Shown here piece by piece: positions 26,552 through 35,794 of a DNA stretch of 64,000 bases. The position numbers were made by a program, and so were the translations under genes. Origin of the DNA: Rhizobium mayense (GTDB lineage: Bacteria; Pseudomonadota; Alphaproteobacteria; Rhizobiales; Rhizobiaceae). The DNA lies in contig NZ_JARFYM010000002.1 of the NCBI RefSeq assembly GCF_030272705.1, positions 372,001-436,000 of the forward strand, given 5' to 3'. The notes under the pieces were generated by a model. The model saw only the letters and a list, made by a program, of their open reading frames with translations. It had not been told where the DNA came from and did not search any database. How positions within the stretch are numbered: the stretch's first letter is position 1; the number at the start of each line of letters is the position of its first letter.

Positions 26552-26624
26552 GTAACCCATTTGATCGACGCAAGCAGGTTACTATCAGAAAACGTAACTT
26601 GTCAATAGGCATTGGATAGGTTAC
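26552..26624. promoter_or_regulatory. Symmetric array of four GTAAC/GTTAC half sites
   Basis: Half sites lie at 26552-26557 (GTAACC), 26577-26582 (GGTTAC), 26594-26599 (GTAACT) and 26619-26624 (GGTTAC), with start-to-start steps of 25, 17 and 25 bases. The set is two-fold symmetric about 26588. It fills the region between the divergent hydrolase and CGNR regulator genes and is probably the CGNR regulator's operator. Confidence 0.65.
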
Positions 26625-26687
26625 ATATGAAGAAGGTTTTCGAGAGGCTGCCATCTGTTGCAGGTGGCAGCCGGAATAGGATTTGTG

Positions 26688-27308
26688 ATGGATAACCACT
26701 CTCCCGCCCTTTTTCTGGGCGACGCGCTGGCACTGGATTTCCTGAATTCGGTGGCAACGCCGGTCGATGAGCCGGTGGATTGGATCGAGGATGGCGAAGG
26801 CTTGTTGCGCTGGCTTAAGCAGACAGGCCTCGTCTCGCCGGAAGCACTTGAGGCAATGCGCGCGCAGGCGCTGCCGGGCGAGTTGGATAAGGTCGCCGAT
26901 CAGGCAAGGAACTTGCGCGAGTGGTTCCGGACTTTCGTCCGCGGGCACAAGGGAAAGCCGTTGACGCCCGACGCGCTCACCGAGTTGGAACCACTGAACC
27001 GCCTGCTGGAGCGCGACGAAGGTTACAGCCGCGTGGTCGCGCGACAGACGGATGAAGGCCAATCGTTGGAACTCCAACCTATGCGCAAGTGGCGCTCGCC
27101 GGAAGCATTGTTGCTGCCGGTCGGCGAGGCTCTTGGCCGCTTCGTCTGCACCGAAGATTTTTCGAATGTAAAGGCGTGCGAAGGCCCGTCTTGCACCCTG
27201 CTGTTTGCCGACCACACCCGCGGCCACCGCAGGCGCTGGTGCAGCATGGCGCTTTGCGGCAACCGCGCCAAGCAGGCAGCCCACCGGCACCGACACAGGC
27301 TGACGTAA
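26688..27308 (+). CDS. ABATE-domain/CGNR zinc-finger regulator
   Basis: A 206-residue protein with the N-terminal ABATE-type domain (LFLGDALALDFLNSV) and a C-terminal CGNR zinc finger: Cys164, Cys169, Cys185 and Cys190, with CGNR at 190-193 followed by a basic tail. Such proteins are predicted stress-responsive transcription factors with an N-terminal ligand domain. ATG 26688 follows AGGA. It is divergent from the hydrolase/TMEM175-like set and likely controls it. Confidence 0.88.
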   Translation: MDNHSPALFLGDALALDFLNSVATPVDEPVDWIEDGEGLLRWLKQTGLVSPEALEAMRAQALPGELDKVADQARNLREWFRTFVRGHKGKPLTPDALTELEPLNRLLERDEGYSRVVARQTDEGQSLELQPMRKWRSPEALLLPVGEALGRFVCTEDFSNVKACEGPSCTLLFADHTRGHRRRWCSMALCGNRAKQAAHRHRHRLT

Positions 27309-27592
27309 CTTGCCGCTGCGCTCTTGCCCGGATGGGAGCTACGCAGCAGAACTGCCGTAGCTCGATTCGAAGCCAGTTTCCACGCCTTGAGGCAACTCAA
27401 TCCCCAGGGCCTACGAGGCCGGTGCCGTCTACAGGCGCTAATTTATCGAACTTGTTTTTGAGACAGCCTGGGTGCAAACGCCGCGAAACTTGGCCGGCCT
27501 GATGTCCGCTAGTTTCAATTTCTTTGGCTTTGCCCAACGACCATGAGCTGCTTTGATAGAAGTTGCCTGAATAGCGTGATCGCCGTATACCT

Positions 27593-28288
27593 ATGACAAA
27601 ATCCGTAATATCGGAGAAAACTTTGGATCGGGTGGTCTTGAACGAAACGATTGCTGAGAGCAGCTATCGACAAATCAAAGCAGATATCCTTTTCGGTCGT
27701 TTGCGCCCTGGGCAAAAGCTGAAGCTCGAAACCTTGAAACTCGCCTACGACACAAGCGTCAGCACTCTTCGAGAGATCCTGAACCGCTTGACATCGGAAG
27801 GGATGGTCGTCGCCGAGGGGCAGCGCGGCTTTGAGGTCGCCCCCATCTCAAAGGACGATCTGTGGGAGATTGCGGGCTTGCGCTTGCTTCTTGAAGAACA
27901 CGCACTTGAACAATCTTTCGCGCGTGGCGATGTCGACTGGGAAGCGGGGCTGATGGCCGCGCACTATAAGCTTGCCCGTATGGAAGAGATAATGGCCTCG
28001 GGGGACACAAGCAGAACGGAAGACTGGAAGCGCTACGACTGGGAATTCCATCAAGCGCTCATTTCAGCCTGCGGATCGCGCCTATTGATGGAAACCCATT
28101 CTTCGATCTTCGACAAATATCTGCGCTATCAAATGGTGGCTTTGTCTTATCGTGGTCGTGTAGCCGAACAGGAGCACGCGCAACTCTTGGAAGCCGCGCT
28201 ACGGCGAGACAGCACGACGGCCAAAACCATCCTTAAGCGCCATATCGAGGGCGGAGTTGAACACGCCCTCCTCAAGCACCGACTCTAA
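27593..28288 (+). CDS. GntR family regulator, FadR/FCD subfamily (first of a tandem pair)
   Basis: A 231-residue regulator. The GntR winged helix covers about 20-85 (SSYRQIKADILFGRLRPGQKL, TSVSTLREILNRLTSEG, each read in parts) and an FCD ligand domain follows, with Asp/His metal ligands in YDWEFHQALISACGS. It is closely similar along its length to the next gene, so the pair arose by duplication. It starts the quinate/shikimate island. Confidence 0.9.
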   Translation: MTKSVISEKTLDRVVLNETIAESSYRQIKADILFGRLRPGQKLKLETLKLAYDTSVSTLREILNRLTSEGMVVAEGQRGFEVAPISKDDLWEIAGLRLLLEEHALEQSFARGDVDWEAGLMAAHYKLARMEEIMASGDTSRTEDWKRYDWEFHQALISACGSRLLMETHSSIFDKYLRYQMVALSYRGRVAEQEHAQLLEAALRRDSTTAKTILKRHIEGGVEHALLKHRL

Positions 28289-28355
28289 AGCTCGCAGTTC
28301 GATTATGCACGGACCGTCCGGATTGTCGGTCGGCGCTCGTTACATCAGGGACACC

Positions 28356-29030
28356 ATGCTGAAGCCCGCACAAGAATCTTACGAAACTGTCAGTGACGTC
28401 GTCCTCCGCCGGATACGTGACGACATCATATCAGGCGAATTGGCGCCGGGCGCAAAGATCAAGCTCGAACAGGCAAAGGAGCGGTATTCGATCAGCGTCT
28501 CTTCTCTTCGCGAAATCTTGAACAGGCTGACGACCGAGAATCTAGTCGTTGCGGAGGGCCAGCGTGGCTTCGAGGTCAGTCCCGCCTCCGGTAAGGAGCT
28601 TGCGGAGCTCGCTGATCTTCGTGTCGTTCTGGAAACGCATGCGATCGCGCTCTCCTTTGCCGCAGGCGACCTGGAGTGGGAGGGAAGGATTGTTGCAGCT
28701 CACCACAAACTCGCGACCGCCGAGAAGACGCTGCTGTCCGGGGATGCATCGCGAACTATCGATTGGGTACGATATGATTGGGAGTTCCACCAGGCGATCG
28801 TCTCGGCCTGCAACTCTTCGACGCTGATGACGGTACTTTCGTCCGTCTTCGATCGCTTTCTGCGTTATCACATGCTGGCACGCAGTTTCCGCGGCCGAGC
28901 GGTTGTCGATGATCATCGGCTCCTTTTTCAGCTTGCTTTAAAGCGCGATATTGAAGGCGCCCAAGCGGCCATACGTCGCCATATCCAGAGCGGGCTGGAT
29001 CATGTACTCAATAGCGGTCGAATTCCGTAG
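28356..29030 (+). CDS. GntR family regulator, FadR/FCD subfamily (second of a tandem pair)
   Basis: A 224-residue paralogue of the preceding regulator: the SVSSLREILNRLTTEN helix-turn-helix and VAEGQRGFEVSP wing are nearly the same, as is YDWEFHQAIVSACNS in the FCD domain. ATG 28356 follows AGGGA by 6 bases; the frame extends back into the first gene but that start is not needed. It converges on quiC, ending 10 bases from it. The two may form heterodimers or respond to different pathway intermediates. Confidence 0.9.
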   Translation: MLKPAQESYETVSDVVLRRIRDDIISGELAPGAKIKLEQAKERYSISVSSLREILNRLTTENLVVAEGQRGFEVSPASGKELAELADLRVVLETHAIALSFAAGDLEWEGRIVAAHHKLATAEKTLLSGDASRTIDWVRYDWEFHQAIVSACNSSTLMTVLSSVFDRFLRYHMLARSFRGRAVVDDHRLLFQLALKRDIEGAQAAIRRHIQSGLDHVLNSGRIP

Positions 29031-29039
29031 CGCTTCGAA

Positions 29040-30929
29040 CTAGATAGCATCTCTTGGAAGCCCCTCTGGACGCATCTGTTTCTTCAGCGCTGCAATCCGG
29101 AAGATCGCGTTTGGCGCCCCATAGCCGCGATAGCCGCGGCGCTCCACCACCTCGAAGAAAAACCCCTCCCCGAAGGTGCCGCTGTAGAGCTGAAAATACT
29201 CACCCTCCTCATCGCGGTCATAGAGGATGTTCTGCGCTTTCAGCCGTTCAGTCAGCTCCGGATCCAACCCGAAGCGGGCTTCCACGTCGTCGTAATAGTT
29301 CGCCGAGATCGGCAAAAACTTGAAACCCTTAGCGCGCAAGCGTGCGGCGGTTGCGAAGATATCATTGGTCGAAAACGCGAGATGCTGAATGCCCGAGCCG
29401 AATTTCTCGGCGATGAAATGGCCGGCGAGCGTACGGCGGTTTTCAGCACCGTTCATGGTGACGCGAAGTGTCCCAGCCTTGCTTTCGATCACCTGACTGC
29501 GCACCACGCCGGAGGGATCGATGATATCGACCACGGGGGTTTTGTGGGTCTCGAAGATCGAAGTGTAGAAAAGCAGCCAAGTCAGCATTTCGTCATAGGC
29601 GACCGTCTGGGCGATGTGGTCGATCTGCAGGAGACCGGCGCCCTCGCCTCCACCCTCCTCCGCGACCGTCTCGAAATCGATCTCGGAGAAACGGCCGAGC
29701 GGGCTCTTCTGATCGATGAGATAGATCAGCCCGCCGCCGACACCGCGGATCGCCGGCAGCTGCAACTCGCCTTCGGCGACGGCCTGGGCGAAGGGTTCGG
29801 CATCGAGCGCCAGGGCACGGGCATAGGCTTCCGCGGCATCATCGACGACGAGTGCCATCGCATAGGCGAACGTGCCGTGCACGGCATAGGTGGCATTGGC
29901 AAAGCCCAGCGGATCGACGTTGATGATGATCCTGATGTCGCCCTGCTGAAAGAGCGTCACTTTCTTGGAGCGATGCACGGCCACTTTGCGGAAGCCGAGC
30001 GCTTCGAGAATACCGACCAGCTCCACTGCCTCCTCGTCATCGGTTGCAAACTCGATGAAGCCAACGCCTTTGACGGCAGCGCGGTCCGGCATCTCGGCGC
30101 CAATCGGGGTCTCTACCTTGCGGCGGATTTGGTCAGCCAGATAGATCAACGAGCGGTGGCCGTCCGCTGCGATCGCCCGTGTTGAGCCGCCGCGGAACTG
30201 GTCGTTGAATATCTCCAGCGAGAAGAAGCCATCATATCCGGTCGAGGCCACGGCCTCGGTAAATTCCGTGACCGGCAGATCGCCCTCTCCCGGCATGTTG
30301 CGGAAATGCCTGGACCAGTAGAGCAGGTCCATATCGATCAGCGGCGCATCGGCAAGCTGCACGATGAAGATCTTTTCCTTGGGGATCGAGCGGATGGAAT
30401 TGATGTCGATCTTGCGCGACAGGGAGTGGAAACTGTCGAGGATCAGCCCGACATTGGGATGGTCTGCACGCCGCACGATCTCCCAAGCATCGCGATGGTC
30501 GTTGACGTAGCGGCCCCAGGCAAGCGCCTCATAGCCCACTTTCAGCCCGCGTTTGGCCGCCCGCTCCCCCAGCTCGCGAAAATCGGCTGCCGCCCGGTCG
30601 ATACCGCCAAGGGCTGCTTGCGAGACATTGGAGCAGACGAGCACCATGTCGGTGCCGAGCTCCTGCATGATGTCGAACTTGCGCTCGGCGCGATCGAAGG
30701 TACGCCCGCGCAAAGTCTCCGGCATGCCCTCGAAATCGCGGAAGGGCTGGAAGAGCGTGATGACAAGGCCGAGATCCCTGGCCATCTTGCCGACATCGGC
30801 CGGGCTGCCGTCAAACGCGAGAAAATCATTCTCGAAAATCTCCACGCCGTCGAAGCCGGCGCGCGCTATCGCTTCCAGTTTTTCCGGCAGTTCGCCTGAG
30901 ATCGTGACAGTCGCAATCGACGTCTTCAT
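29040..30929 (-). CDS. quiC: QuiC-type 3-dehydroshikimate dehydratase fused to an HPPD-like domain
   Basis: A 629-residue two-domain enzyme converting 3-dehydroshikimate to protocatechuate. Residues 1-280 are an AP-endonuclease-2-like barrel whose metal ligands Glu134, Asp165, Gln191 and Glu239 are all present (GYEALAW, LDSFHS, VQLADAP, SLEIFND). About 295-620 resemble 4-hydroxyphenylpyruvate dioxygenase, with possible metal ligands in QIDHIAQ, IQHLAFST and FFFEVVERRGY. ATG 30929 follows AGGAGG at a longish 11-12 base distance. It is divergent from the ABC importer and near dehydroquinase and shikimate dehydrogenase-like genes. Confidence 0.93.
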   Translation of the reverse strand: MKTSIATVTISGELPEKLEAIARAGFDGVEIFENDFLAFDGSPADVGKMARDLGLVITLFQPFRDFEGMPETLRGRTFDRAERKFDIMQELGTDMVLVCSNVSQAALGGIDRAAADFRELGERAAKRGLKVGYEALAWGRYVNDHRDAWEIVRRADHPNVGLILDSFHSLSRKIDINSIRSIPKEKIFIVQLADAPLIDMDLLYWSRHFRNMPGEGDLPVTEFTEAVASTGYDGFFSLEIFNDQFRGGSTRAIAADGHRSLIYLADQIRRKVETPIGAEMPDRAAVKGVGFIEFATDDEEAVELVGILEALGFRKVAVHRSKKVTLFQQGDIRIIINVDPLGFANATYAVHGTFAYAMALVVDDAAEAYARALALDAEPFAQAVAEGELQLPAIRGVGGGLIYLIDQKSPLGRFSEIDFETVAEEGGGEGAGLLQIDHIAQTVAYDEMLTWLLFYTSIFETHKTPVVDIIDPSGVVRSQVIESKAGTLRVTMNGAENRRTLAGHFIAEKFGSGIQHLAFSTNDIFATAARLRAKGFKFLPISANYYDDVEARFGLDPELTERLKAQNILYDRDEEGEYFQLYSGTFGEGFFFEVVERRGYRGYGAPNAIFRIAALKKQMRPEGLPRDAI

Positions 30930-31174
30930 GGCTCGCAATTCCTCCTTGCTTGGGCCGCGACGGGCAAACCGCCGTCCCCTCCTCATGGCATTATGGCGAA
31001 TGTCGGGATGATTTCAATTCAATTGACCAAATGCAAAGTCTCATATGATTTTCGAAAACTATGTTGATTTATGGATTCCCCTCTGTCAAACATGAGGACG
31101 AACAGTCGGGAGAGGATGACTGTGAGGCCACCAGTGGAGTCACTTGCGCGGCCGTCTAAAAGGAGGAGGATTTT
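30930..31174. promoter_or_regulatory. Divergent promoter region of the quinate/shikimate island
   Basis: Holds AT-rich DNA with two perfect palindromes, TCAATTGA (31019-31026) and TTTTCGAAAA (31049-31058), the second flanked by CATA and TATG. These are candidate sites for the tandem GntR regulators. AAAGGAGGAGG before 31175 is the ribosome site of the binding-protein gene. Confidence 0.45.
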
Positions 31175-32005
31175 ATGCTGAAGTCTTTGCTGACGCGGCG
31201 TGGCGCCATGCTGGGTGCCGCCGCTCTCGTGGCCGCTATCGGGCTTGCAAACCCGGCTGCTGCCGTCACGCCAGAAGAAATCAAGGCCCGCGGCAAGCTC
31301 ATCGTGGGTATCCAGGGCGATAACCCGCCATGGGGCTTCGTCACCAGCGCCGGCAAGCAGGATGGGTTTGACGCCGATATGGGCGCGTTGTTCGCCAAGG
31401 AGCTCGGCGTTGAAGTCGAATTCGTTCCGCTCGAAGTCAACAACCGCATCCCGGCGCTGACAAGCGGCCGCGTCGACGTCTTGTTTGCGACCATGGCGAT
31501 GCTGCCGGACCGCGCCAAGGCTGTACAGTTCAGCAAGCCTTACAATGCCAACGCCATTGTTTTGATCGGCCCGAAGAACAAATCGATCAAGACCAACGCT
31601 GACATGGCGAACCTGACCATATCCGTTGCGAAGGGCGCCGCGCAGGACACGCAGGTCACCAAGAATGCGCCGGCTTCCGCGACCATCCGCCGCTTTGACG
31701 GCGACGCGGCCAGCGTCCAGGCGCTCGTTTCCGGCCAGGTCGAAGCCCTCGGCGGCAACATCTTCTATATGGACCGTGTGGAAAAGGCCCGGCCCGGCGA
31801 ATTCGAAAACAAGCTGGAATTCCAGAAGCTCTATAACGGCGCCTGCACGCGTCTGAGCGAAAAGGAAATCAACGCGTCGCTCAATACCTTCATCGACAAG
31901 ATCAAGGCCAATGGCGATTTGAAGAAGATCTATGACAAGTGGATGAAGGTGCCGGTTCCGGAATTCCCGGAAAGCATCGAGGGCATTCCGTTTACGGCGA
32001 ACTGA
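31175..32005 (+). CDS. Amino-acid-type ABC substrate-binding protein, probably for quinate/shikimate
   Basis: A 276-residue family 3 periplasmic binding protein. Signal peptide ends ANPAAAV; the mature part has LIVGIQGDNPPWGFV and QDGFDADMGALFAKELG. The site normally holding the Arg-carboxylate contact of amino acid ligands remains likely (LPDRAKAVQFSKPY). It is followed by aroQ and then its permeases and ATPase, so a cyclohexane carboxylate such as quinate or shikimate is the likely ligand. That is context inference only. Confidence 0.88.
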   Translation: MLKSLLTRRGAMLGAAALVAAIGLANPAAAVTPEEIKARGKLIVGIQGDNPPWGFVTSAGKQDGFDADMGALFAKELGVEVEFVPLEVNNRIPALTSGRVDVLFATMAMLPDRAKAVQFSKPYNANAIVLIGPKNKSIKTNADMANLTISVAKGAAQDTQVTKNAPASATIRRFDGDAASVQALVSGQVEALGGNIFYMDRVEKARPGEFENKLEFQKLYNGACTRLSEKEINASLNTFIDKIKANGDLKKIYDKWMKVPVPEFPESIEGIPFTAN

Positions 32006-32115
32006 GCCACACGCTCGTTCATTAAGAGGGACCCGGGCGGACATTTCGATGGCCGTCCGCGTCACCCGTATCCCCAAGACCAAACCTGAAGCCTTGCCTG
32101 TTTGAGGTGCGCGAC

Positions 32116-32565
32116 ATGACCAGAACCATCTTCGTTCTCAACGGACCGAACCTCAACCTGCTGGGCGAGCGCGAGCCCACCATTTACGGCTCAACGACGC
32201 TCGCCGATATCAGGCAGATGTGCCTTGCCAAGGCAAAGACGCTCGGCTTCGAGATCGATTTCCGCCAGACGAATTTCGAAGGTGAGCTGGTGGAAAGCGT
32301 GCATCAGGCCCGGAAGGACGCCTGCGGCATCATCATCAACCCCGCCGGCTATACCTTCACCTCGATCGCGCTGCTCGACGCGCTGAAAACCTTCGATCCG
32401 CCGAAGATCGAGCTGCATATTTCCAATGTCCATGCCCGTGAGGAGATCTACCACAGATCTCTCGTCTCCCGCATCGCGACCGCCATCATGATCGGCTTTG
32501 GCGCCCGCGGTTACGAGCTTGCCATGGAGGCGATGGCCGGCATGGTGGGAGCAGCGAAGTCATGA
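32116..32565 (+). CDS. aroQ: Type II 3-dehydroquinate dehydratase AroQ
   Basis: A 149-residue enzyme interconverting 3-dehydroquinate and 3-dehydroshikimate. Arg19 and Tyr24 (GEREPTIYG) are the lid arginine and catalytic tyrosine, NPAGYTFTSIAL and HISNVHAREEIYHRS hold the remaining substrate contacts and histidine. ATG 32116 follows GAGG by 8 bases; GTG 32107 is an unlikely alternative. Lying inside a transport and catabolic operon, it should serve quinate breakdown rather than aromatic synthesis. Confidence 0.95.
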   Translation: MTRTIFVLNGPNLNLLGEREPTIYGSTTLADIRQMCLAKAKTLGFEIDFRQTNFEGELVESVHQARKDACGIIINPAGYTFTSIALLDALKTFDPPKIELHISNVHAREEIYHRSLVSRIATAIMIGFGARGYELAMEAMAGMVGAAKS

Positions 32566-33230
32566 ACTATCACCTGGATTTCACGCCCGTCATCGATGGC
32601 CTGCCGAGCCTGCTGCTCGGCTGTCTCGGCACGATTCTGCTGGCGCTCTGCGGCATGATCCTCGCCGTCATCATCGGTATCGGCGGGGTGGCACTCAGGG
32701 ATGCCCCCATCAAGGCACTGCGCTGGCTGGTGATCGGCTTTGTCGAGCTGATCCGCAACACGCCCTTCCTCGTGCAGATCTTCTTTCTGTTCTTCGCTCT
32801 GCCGCTGATCGGCATCCGCCTAGACCCCACCCCGACAGCGATCATAGCACTTGGCATCAATGGCGGCGCCTATGCGATCGAGATTATCAGAGGCGGCGTG
32901 CAGTCCATTCCCAAGGGACAGATGGAAGCGGGCCTGGCGCTCGGCCTGCATAAGGTCCAGGTCTTCCGGCTGATCATCCTGAAGCCGGCGCTCAGGGCCA
33001 TCTACCCCTCGCTGACCAGCCAGTTCGTGCTCTTGACGCTATCGACCAGCATCGTCTCGGCCATCTCGGCCTATGAGCTGACTTCGGTCGCCCAGCGCAT
33101 CGAATCCGACAGCTTCCGCAGCTTCGAGGTCTATTTCACCATCACGATCTTCTACCTCATCATTTCCTGGCTGATGATGCGCCTCTTCGCGCTCTTCTCG
33201 GCCCGCTATTTCACCTATCCGGTCAAATGA
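32562..33230 (+). CDS. Amino-acid-type ABC transporter permease 1
   Basis: A 222-residue HisQ/GlnP family permease with about five membrane spans and the docking loop region (NGGAYAIEIIRGGVQSIPKGQ). Its ATG overlaps the aroQ stop by 4 bases, so enzyme and transporter are translationally coupled. It probably pairs with the next permease. Confidence 0.92.
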   Translation: MNYHLDFTPVIDGLPSLLLGCLGTILLALCGMILAVIIGIGGVALRDAPIKALRWLVIGFVELIRNTPFLVQIFFLFFALPLIGIRLDPTPTAIIALGINGGAYAIEIIRGGVQSIPKGQMEAGLALGLHKVQVFRLIILKPALRAIYPSLTSQFVLLTLSTSIVSAISAYELTSVAQRIESDSFRSFEVYFTITIFYLIISWLMMRLFALFSARYFTYPVK

Positions 33231-33240
33231 GGGGCTAGTC

Positions 33241-33885
33241 ATGGGCAGCGAAGAATTCATCTTCCTTCTGATCGGCCTGAAATGGACCGTGCTCCTCTCG
33301 GTCGTCGGCTTCGTCTGCGGCTGCATCGCCGGCCTTGCCGTGGCGCTCGCGCGCACCTCTGGCATACCGCTCTTGGAGCGCGCTACGGCCGCCTATATTG
33401 CCGTCTTCCAGGGCACGCCGCTGCTCATGCAGCTCTTCGTCACCTATTACGGGCTGGCGCTTATCGGCTTCAAGCTCGATGCCTGGGAATCGGTGGCGAT
33501 CGGCCTGACGCTGCATGCCGGCGCCTATCTCGGCGAGATCTGGCGCGGCTCGATCGAGGCCGTGCCGCGCGGCCAGACGGAGGCGGCAAAGGCGCTCAGT
33601 CTCAAATATGTCTCCCGCATGAAGGATGTGATCCTGCCGCAGGCAATCCGCATCTCACTGCCGGCAACGATCGGCTTCCTGGTTCAGCTCATCAAGGGCA
33701 CGTCGCTCGCCTCCATCGTCGGCTTCACTGAGCTGACGCGCGCCGGCAACATCATCTCCAACCAGATATTCCAGCCGCTGACCGTCTTCGGCATCGTCGG
33801 CACCCTTTATTTCCTCATGTGCTGCCCGCTGACGATCATCGGCGCGCGCCTGGAGCGGCGCTTTAACGCCGCCCATGCGCGGTGA
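33241..33885 (+). CDS. Amino-acid-type ABC transporter permease 2
   Basis: A 214-residue second permease of the same family ([22 protein letters not shown] in the docking loop). It starts 10 bases after permease 1, with GAGGGGC upstream, and precedes the ATPase. Two distinct permeases suggest a heterodimeric channel, unlike the single-permease operon at 19414. Confidence 0.92.
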   Translation: MGSEEFIFLLIGLKWTVLLSVVGFVCGCIAGLAVALARTSGIPLLERATAAYIAVFQGTPLLMQLFVTYYGLALIGFKLDAWESVAIGLTLHAGAYLGEIWRGSIEAVPRGQTEAAKALSLKYVSRMKDVILPQAIRISLPATIGFLVQLIKGTSLASIVGFTELTRAGNIISNQIFQPLTVFGIVGTLYFLMCCPLTIIGARLERRFNAAHAR

Positions 33886-33916
33886 ACCGGCCACAGAGAT
33901 CGATGGAAACGAGACC

Positions 33917-34693
33917 ATGACGACAACAACTGGCCCCGACCCGAACGCCATCACGGGCGACACCATGATCACGATGAGCCACGTGGAAAAATGGTACGGC
34001 GCCTTCCAGGCCTTGCACGATATCAATATCGAGGTGCGCCGAGGCCAGCGCATCGTGCTCTGCGGCCCCTCCGGCAGCGGAAAATCGACGCTAATCCGCT
34101 GCATCAACCATCTAGAGGCTCACGAGAAGGGCGATATCCGCGTCGGCGGCATCCTGCTCGGCAGTCAGGCCAAGGCGATCGACGCGATCCGGCGCGAGGT
34201 CGGCATGGTCTTCCAGCAGTTCAACCTCTTCCCGCATCTGACTGTGCTTGAAAACTGCATGCTGGCGCCGATGCGCGCCCTCCGCCTTCCCAAAGCCCAA
34301 GCGGAAGAACGCGCCCGCACCCTGCTCGCGCGCGTCAAGATTATTGAGCAGGCGGCGAAATATCCCGCGCAGCTCTCAGGCGGCCAGCAGCAGCGCGTCG
34401 CAATCGCTCGCGCACTTTGCATGCGCCCGAAAATCATGCTGTTCGACGAGCCCACGTCGGCGCTTGACCCGGAGATGGTCAAGGAAGTTCTCGATACGAT
34501 GATCAACCTCGCCGAAGAGGGCATGACGATGATCTGCGTGACACATGAGATGGGCTTTGCCCGCCAGGTCGCTGACAGAGTGATCTTCATGGCGAGCGGC
34601 GCAATCGTCGAGGAGGCCCATCCGGCCGAATTCTTCACCAATCCCCGCCACGAGCGAACGCGCAAGTTCCTCGGCGAAATCCTGCGCCACTGA
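33917..34693 (+). CDS. Amino-acid-type ABC transporter ATP-binding protein
   Basis: A 258-residue GlnQ-type ATPase: Walker [25 protein letters not shown] signature, Walker [15 protein letters not shown]. The start is uncertain among ATG 33917, 33965 and others because no strong ribosome site is visible. I chose 33917, which leaves a 25-residue leader before VEKWYGAFQ. It completes the island's importer. Confidence 0.92.
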   Translation: MTTTTGPDPNAITGDTMITMSHVEKWYGAFQALHDINIEVRRGQRIVLCGPSGSGKSTLIRCINHLEAHEKGDIRVGGILLGSQAKAIDAIRREVGMVFQQFNLFPHLTVLENCMLAPMRALRLPKAQAEERARTLLARVKIIEQAAKYPAQLSGGQQQRVAIARALCMRPKIMLFDEPTSALDPEMVKEVLDTMINLAEEGMTMICVTHEMGFARQVADRVIFMASGAIVEEAHPAEFFTNPRHERTRKFLGEILRH

Positions 34694-34708
34694 ATATTGG
34701 AAAAGCCT

Positions 34709-35794
34709 ATGGCGACCCATCAGCAAACGGCGGCATTGAAGATAGCGGTCATGGGTGCCGGCTTGATTGGCCGGCGGCACGTTGAGGGAATTATGCTTGA
34801 ACCTCAGGCGATGGCTGCCGCCATCATCGACCCCTCGAGCTCTGCTAGAGACTTCGCATCCGCGAAGAACATCGCCTGGTTTCCTTCGTTCAAGCAAGCA
34901 GGAGACAAGATAGCGCTCGACGGCGTCATCATAGCGACTCCAAACCAGCTTCATCTTGAAAATGCACTGGAGGCGATCCATGCAGGCCTGCCGACGCTGG
35001 TCGAAAAGCCGATCGCGCATAATGCCGACGCCGCAGAAATCCTTGTGAGGGAGGCCGAGAAGACAGGCGTCCCAATCCTCGTCGGCCATCACCGCCGACA
35101 CAATCCGGTGATCCGGGCGGCAAAGCGTGTGCTCGATGATGGCCGCCTCGGGAAGATCCTGATGGCGCACGGCAATTTCTGGGTCGCTAAACCAGATGAC
35201 TATTTCGATACTCAGTGGCGGCGGGAAGCGGGAGGTGGCCCGATCCTGATCAACCTGATCCATGATGTCGATCTCTTCCGCTTTTTCTTTGGTGAAGTGG
35301 AGAGCGTTCATGCCATGCAGGCAAATCTGGCAAGGGCGCATGCCGTCGAGGATACCGTTGTTGTCGTGCTGCGCTTCGACAGCGGAGTCCTCGCAACGTT
35401 GAGCGGCTCGGATGCGGTCGCCTCTCCGTGGAGTTGGGAAATGACGGCGGGAGAAAACCTGGTCTTTCCCCGGCAAGACCAGCTTTGCTACCAGATCGGA
35501 GGCACCGCCGGTTCGCTTTCAATTCCCCAGCTAACCTTGTGGACGAATGCATCGAAGCCGAACTGGCTGGAGCGCCTCGCCGAAGAGCAGGTTCATTTCA
35601 CACCGGCTGATCCGCTTGCCGTTCAGCTCAAGCATTTCTGCGACGTCATTTGCAGGAAAGCCGACCCTCTGGTCACTGGACGAGAGGGACTTGCAACGCT
35701 TCGTGTGATTGAGGCCATCAAGCTTTCAGCAGAAACAGGGCAGACCGTCCATGTCAATAACCGGCCGCCGGCAAGGAGCGGGCATGATGATTAG
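34709..35794 (+). CDS. Gfo/Idh/MocA family oxidoreductase
   Basis: A 361-residue NAD(P)-dependent dehydrogenase. The Rossmann motif is GAGLIGRRH near residue 17, EKPIAH is the family EKP signature with the catalytic lysine, and GHHRRHNPV follows. Relatives oxidise inositols, sugars and, in some bacteria, shikimate or quinate. It sits between the ABC ATPase and the AroE-like gene, overlapping the latter by 11 bases, so a quinate or shikimate oxidation role is likely but unproven. Confidence 0.88.
   Translation: MATHQQTAALKIAVMGAGLIGRRHVEGIMLEPQAMAAAIIDPSSSARDFASAKNIAWFPSFKQAGDKIALDGVIIATPNQLHLENALEAIHAGLPTLVEKPIAHNADAAEILVREAEKTGVPILVGHHRRHNPVIRAAKRVLDDGRLGKILMAHGNFWVAKPDDYFDTQWRREAGGGPILINLIHDVDLFRFFFGEVESVHAMQANLARAHAVEDTVVVVLRFDSGVLATLSGSDAVASPWSWEMTAGENLVFPRQDQLCYQIGGTAGSLSIPQLTLWTNASKPNWLERLAEEQVHFTPADPLAVQLKHFCDVICRKADPLVTGREGLATLRVIEAIKLSAETGQTVHVNNRPPARSGHDD

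Noticed and set aside
27309..27592. Possible protein end on the minus strand (LGIELPQGVETGFES then stop)
   Set aside because: Only about 20 codons after an in-frame TAG, no recognisable family; treated as intergenic sequence.
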